Shown piece after piece: positions 7,345 through 8,361 of a stretch of DNA of 8,361 nucleotides. Every line of letters starts with the position of its first letter. Positions within the stretch are counted from its first letter, which is position 1. This DNA is from Nautiliaceae bacterium. Lineage in GTDB: Bacteria > Campylobacterota > Campylobacteria > Campylobacterales > Nautiliaceae. A program made the translations under genes and the position numbers. Below the pieces are notes generated by a model, which did not search any database, was not told where the DNA came from, and saw nothing but the letters and a program-made list of their open reading frames with translations. Location of the stretch: assembly GCA_027062985.1 (NCBI GenBank), contig JAMOSR010000050.1, positions 1-8,361 on the forward strand. The letters run 5' to 3'.

Positions 7345-7814
7345 AAATTTTTATAGTTTTTGTTTTCGGGTTATTGATACTTGGATGTGCTTCTTCTGTA
7401 AAACAGGGTTTTAATAAAGATACTATACAAAACGCTTCTGAATGGAAATATATCGCTAAAGATATGGCAAGAAAAATTTCAAAAGATATAAACAATACAT
7501 CTATTTATATAGAACCTGCCGTTTCGGATGCTAAGACGCCTTTTGAAAGAGTGTTTTTAAAGCTTTTAAGAGATGAATTTGTAAATATGGGAGTTGATGT
7601 AAAAACGGCTCCTTTTGGTGCGGATACTCTTTTTGTAAACGTTGATTTGATTGAAAAAGAAAATTCTTATTTTGACGAAATAAATATTGATGCCGTTTTG
7701 TATGACGACAACAGATATATATCGGGCGTTAACAGAATTTTTAATATTAAAAAAAGCGATAAAAACATATACGCTCTCCAAAAATGCGCTGTTTTGAATG
7801 TTAAAGGAGAGTAG
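7332..7814 (+). CDS. Small lipoprotein, possible FlgO-like partner (function unknown)
   Basis: A 160-residue protein overlapping the end of the GGDEF-EAL gene by 13 nt. The N-terminus is a lipoprotein signal: basic residues R3 and K5, a hydrophobic core at 6-17, and a lipobox ILGC with Cys19 as the lipidated residue. Residue +2 is Ala, so by the E. coli sorting rule it would go to the outer membrane. I do not recognise a named family with confidence. The mature part has a helix (about 36-53), a strand SIYIEPAV (57-64), a segment TPFERVFLKLLRDEF (69-83) followed by VNMGVDVK (84-91), then strands FVNVDLIE and AVLYDD. This strand-helix-'eG..V' pattern parallels the FlgO-type protein encoded next door, so the two may share a fold. 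Its place in the operon suggests an envelope role tied to motility, by inference only. Confidence 0.8.
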   Translation: MARVKIFIVFVFGLLILGCASSVKQGFNKDTIQNASEWKYIAKDMARKISKDINNTSIYIEPAVSDAKTPFERVFLKLLRDEFVNMGVDVKTAPFGADTLFVNVDLIEKENSYFDEINIDAVLYDDNRYISGVNRIFNIKKSDKNIYALQKCAVLNVKGE

Positions 7815-8303
7815 ATGAAAAAATTGGTTTTGGGTTTGATATTGGTTTTTATAACGGGATGTGTATATAGCGGGAGTTTTTTGGATAAACTCTCTTATAA
7901 AAATAAAAACGCTGTAAAAGAGCTGGTAAGAAAAGCCTCTTTAAAAAAAGACGATACAGTTATCGTTGCCACGGTGGCAAATATTAACGATTTAAAAAAA
8001 TCCTCAAAACTTGGAAGAACGCTTAGCGAACAGATAAGCGCCGCTTTGGTAAACGAGGGTATTAAGGTAAAAGAGCTTAAATTTTCAAAAACGGTGTTTG
8101 TAAAAAGAAAAAACGGAGAGTTTATGTTAAGCAGGGATGTTAAAGACATAGCCGATAAAATAAAAGTCAATTATGTTGTGGCGGGAGTATATTCGGTTGC
8201 TAAAAACGCCGTTTACGTAAATTTAAAAATTATAGACCCTTCAACGGATATAATAATATCTTCAAGCGATTACGTGGTGGCTTATGAATCATCTTCTTTT
8301 TAA
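7815..8303 (+). CDS. FlgO-family outer-membrane lipoprotein
   Basis: A 162-residue lipoprotein whose ATG directly follows the previous stop (TAGATG), with AGGAGAG about 3-9 nt before it. The signal peptide is MKKLVLGLILVF and then ITGC, a good lipobox with Cys16. The mature part fits the FlgO domain. It has VATVANINDLKKSSKLGRTL (51-70), leading into a helix and EGIKVKELK (81-89), then GEFMLSRDVKDIADK (101-115), NYVVAGVYSV (119-128) and VYVNLKIIDPSTD (133-145), ending in a strand SSDYVVAYE. In Vibrio, FlgO is an outer-membrane lipoprotein needed for stable flagella and motility, working with FlgP and FlgT around the basal body. Whether this copy serves the flagellum or another envelope structure is not shown by the sequence. 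Its linkage to a chemoreceptor and a c-di-GMP enzyme fits a motility role. Confidence 0.8.
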   Translation: MKKLVLGLILVFITGCVYSGSFLDKLSYKNKNAVKELVRKASLKKDDTVIVATVANINDLKKSSKLGRTLSEQISAALVNEGIKVKELKFSKTVFVKRKNGEFMLSRDVKDIADKIKVNYVVAGVYSVAKNAVYVNLKIIDPSTDIIISSSDYVVAYESSSF

Positions 8304-8361
8304 AGCTTCTAAGTAGTCCCTGTATTTCTTTTCTATTTCTTCGTCTTTTTCTATAATGTTT
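8289..8361 (-). CDS. C-terminal end of a convergent gene, product unknown
   Basis: On the - strand a frame is open from the window edge to a TGA at 8289-8291 and gives 23 codons with a plausible charged helical tail (IEKDEEIEKKYRDYLEALKR and one more Arg). A second - strand frame is also open but encodes an implausibly basic run, and the third has an early stop. If real, the gene overlaps the last 15 nt of the FlgO-like gene tail to tail. Too little is present to name the protein. Confidence 0.5.
   Translation of the reverse strand, partial: NIIEKDEEIEKKYRDYLEALKRR

Noticed and set aside
7895..8170. 91-residue - strand open frame antisense to the FlgO-like gene
   Set aside because: Its serine/leucine/phenylalanine-rich sequence is the expected complement of the lysine- and glutamate-rich + strand gene, and no ribosome binding site was noticed.
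1..8361. CRISPR array, insertion sequence, tRNA/rRNA gene, toxin-antitoxin or defence system
   Set aside because: No regularly spaced repeats, transposase-like protein, terminal inverted repeats, tRNA-like folds or known defence domains were seen on either strand.

Overview
The window is AT-rich bacterial DNA, gene-dense, with short or overlapping junctions between genes. Base composition and the chemoreceptor's cytoplasmic half (HAMP-like repeats carrying an FFRFLNRET element) point to the Campylobacterota. My best guess is a Nautiliales-type organism (Nautilia, Caminibacter or Lebetimonas), but that is inference, since no rRNA or marker gene is present.

Left part (1-1450, + strand): a run of housekeeping genes made of the last 35 codons of a GlcD-type FAD-linked oxidase, an exodeoxyribonuclease III (xth) whose start overlaps that stop, and a DedA-family membrane protein. 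A perfect 14-bp stem-loop (1467-1499) separates this run from a convergent class I aspartate aminotransferase on the - strand (1537-2700). The DedA protein appears to lack both arginines of the family's re-entrant loop motif.

Right part (2777-8303, + strand): a compact four-gene unit that starts in a 76-bp divergent promoter region. It encodes (i) a transmembrane chemoreceptor with a periplasmic NIT-like (nitrate/nitrite-sensing-type) module and a second helical module; (ii) a cytoplasmic PAS-GAF-GGDEF-EAL protein with intact cyclase and phosphodiesterase signature residues but an altered I-site; (iii) a small lipoprotein that I do not recognise outright; and (iv) a FlgO-family lipoprotein. 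The junctions are a 2-nt gap, a 13-nt overlap and a zero-nt gap, so co-transcription is likely. The inferred theme is motility control: an envelope sensor feeding chemotaxis, a c-di-GMP enzyme, and two outer-membrane lipoproteins of flagellum-associated type. This unit is the most interesting part of the window.

The right edge carries what looks like the C-terminus of a convergent - strand gene (8289-8361) that overlaps the end of the FlgO-like gene. No RNA genes, insertion sequences, CRISPR arrays or attachment sites were found. No gap between genes exceeds about 90 bases.
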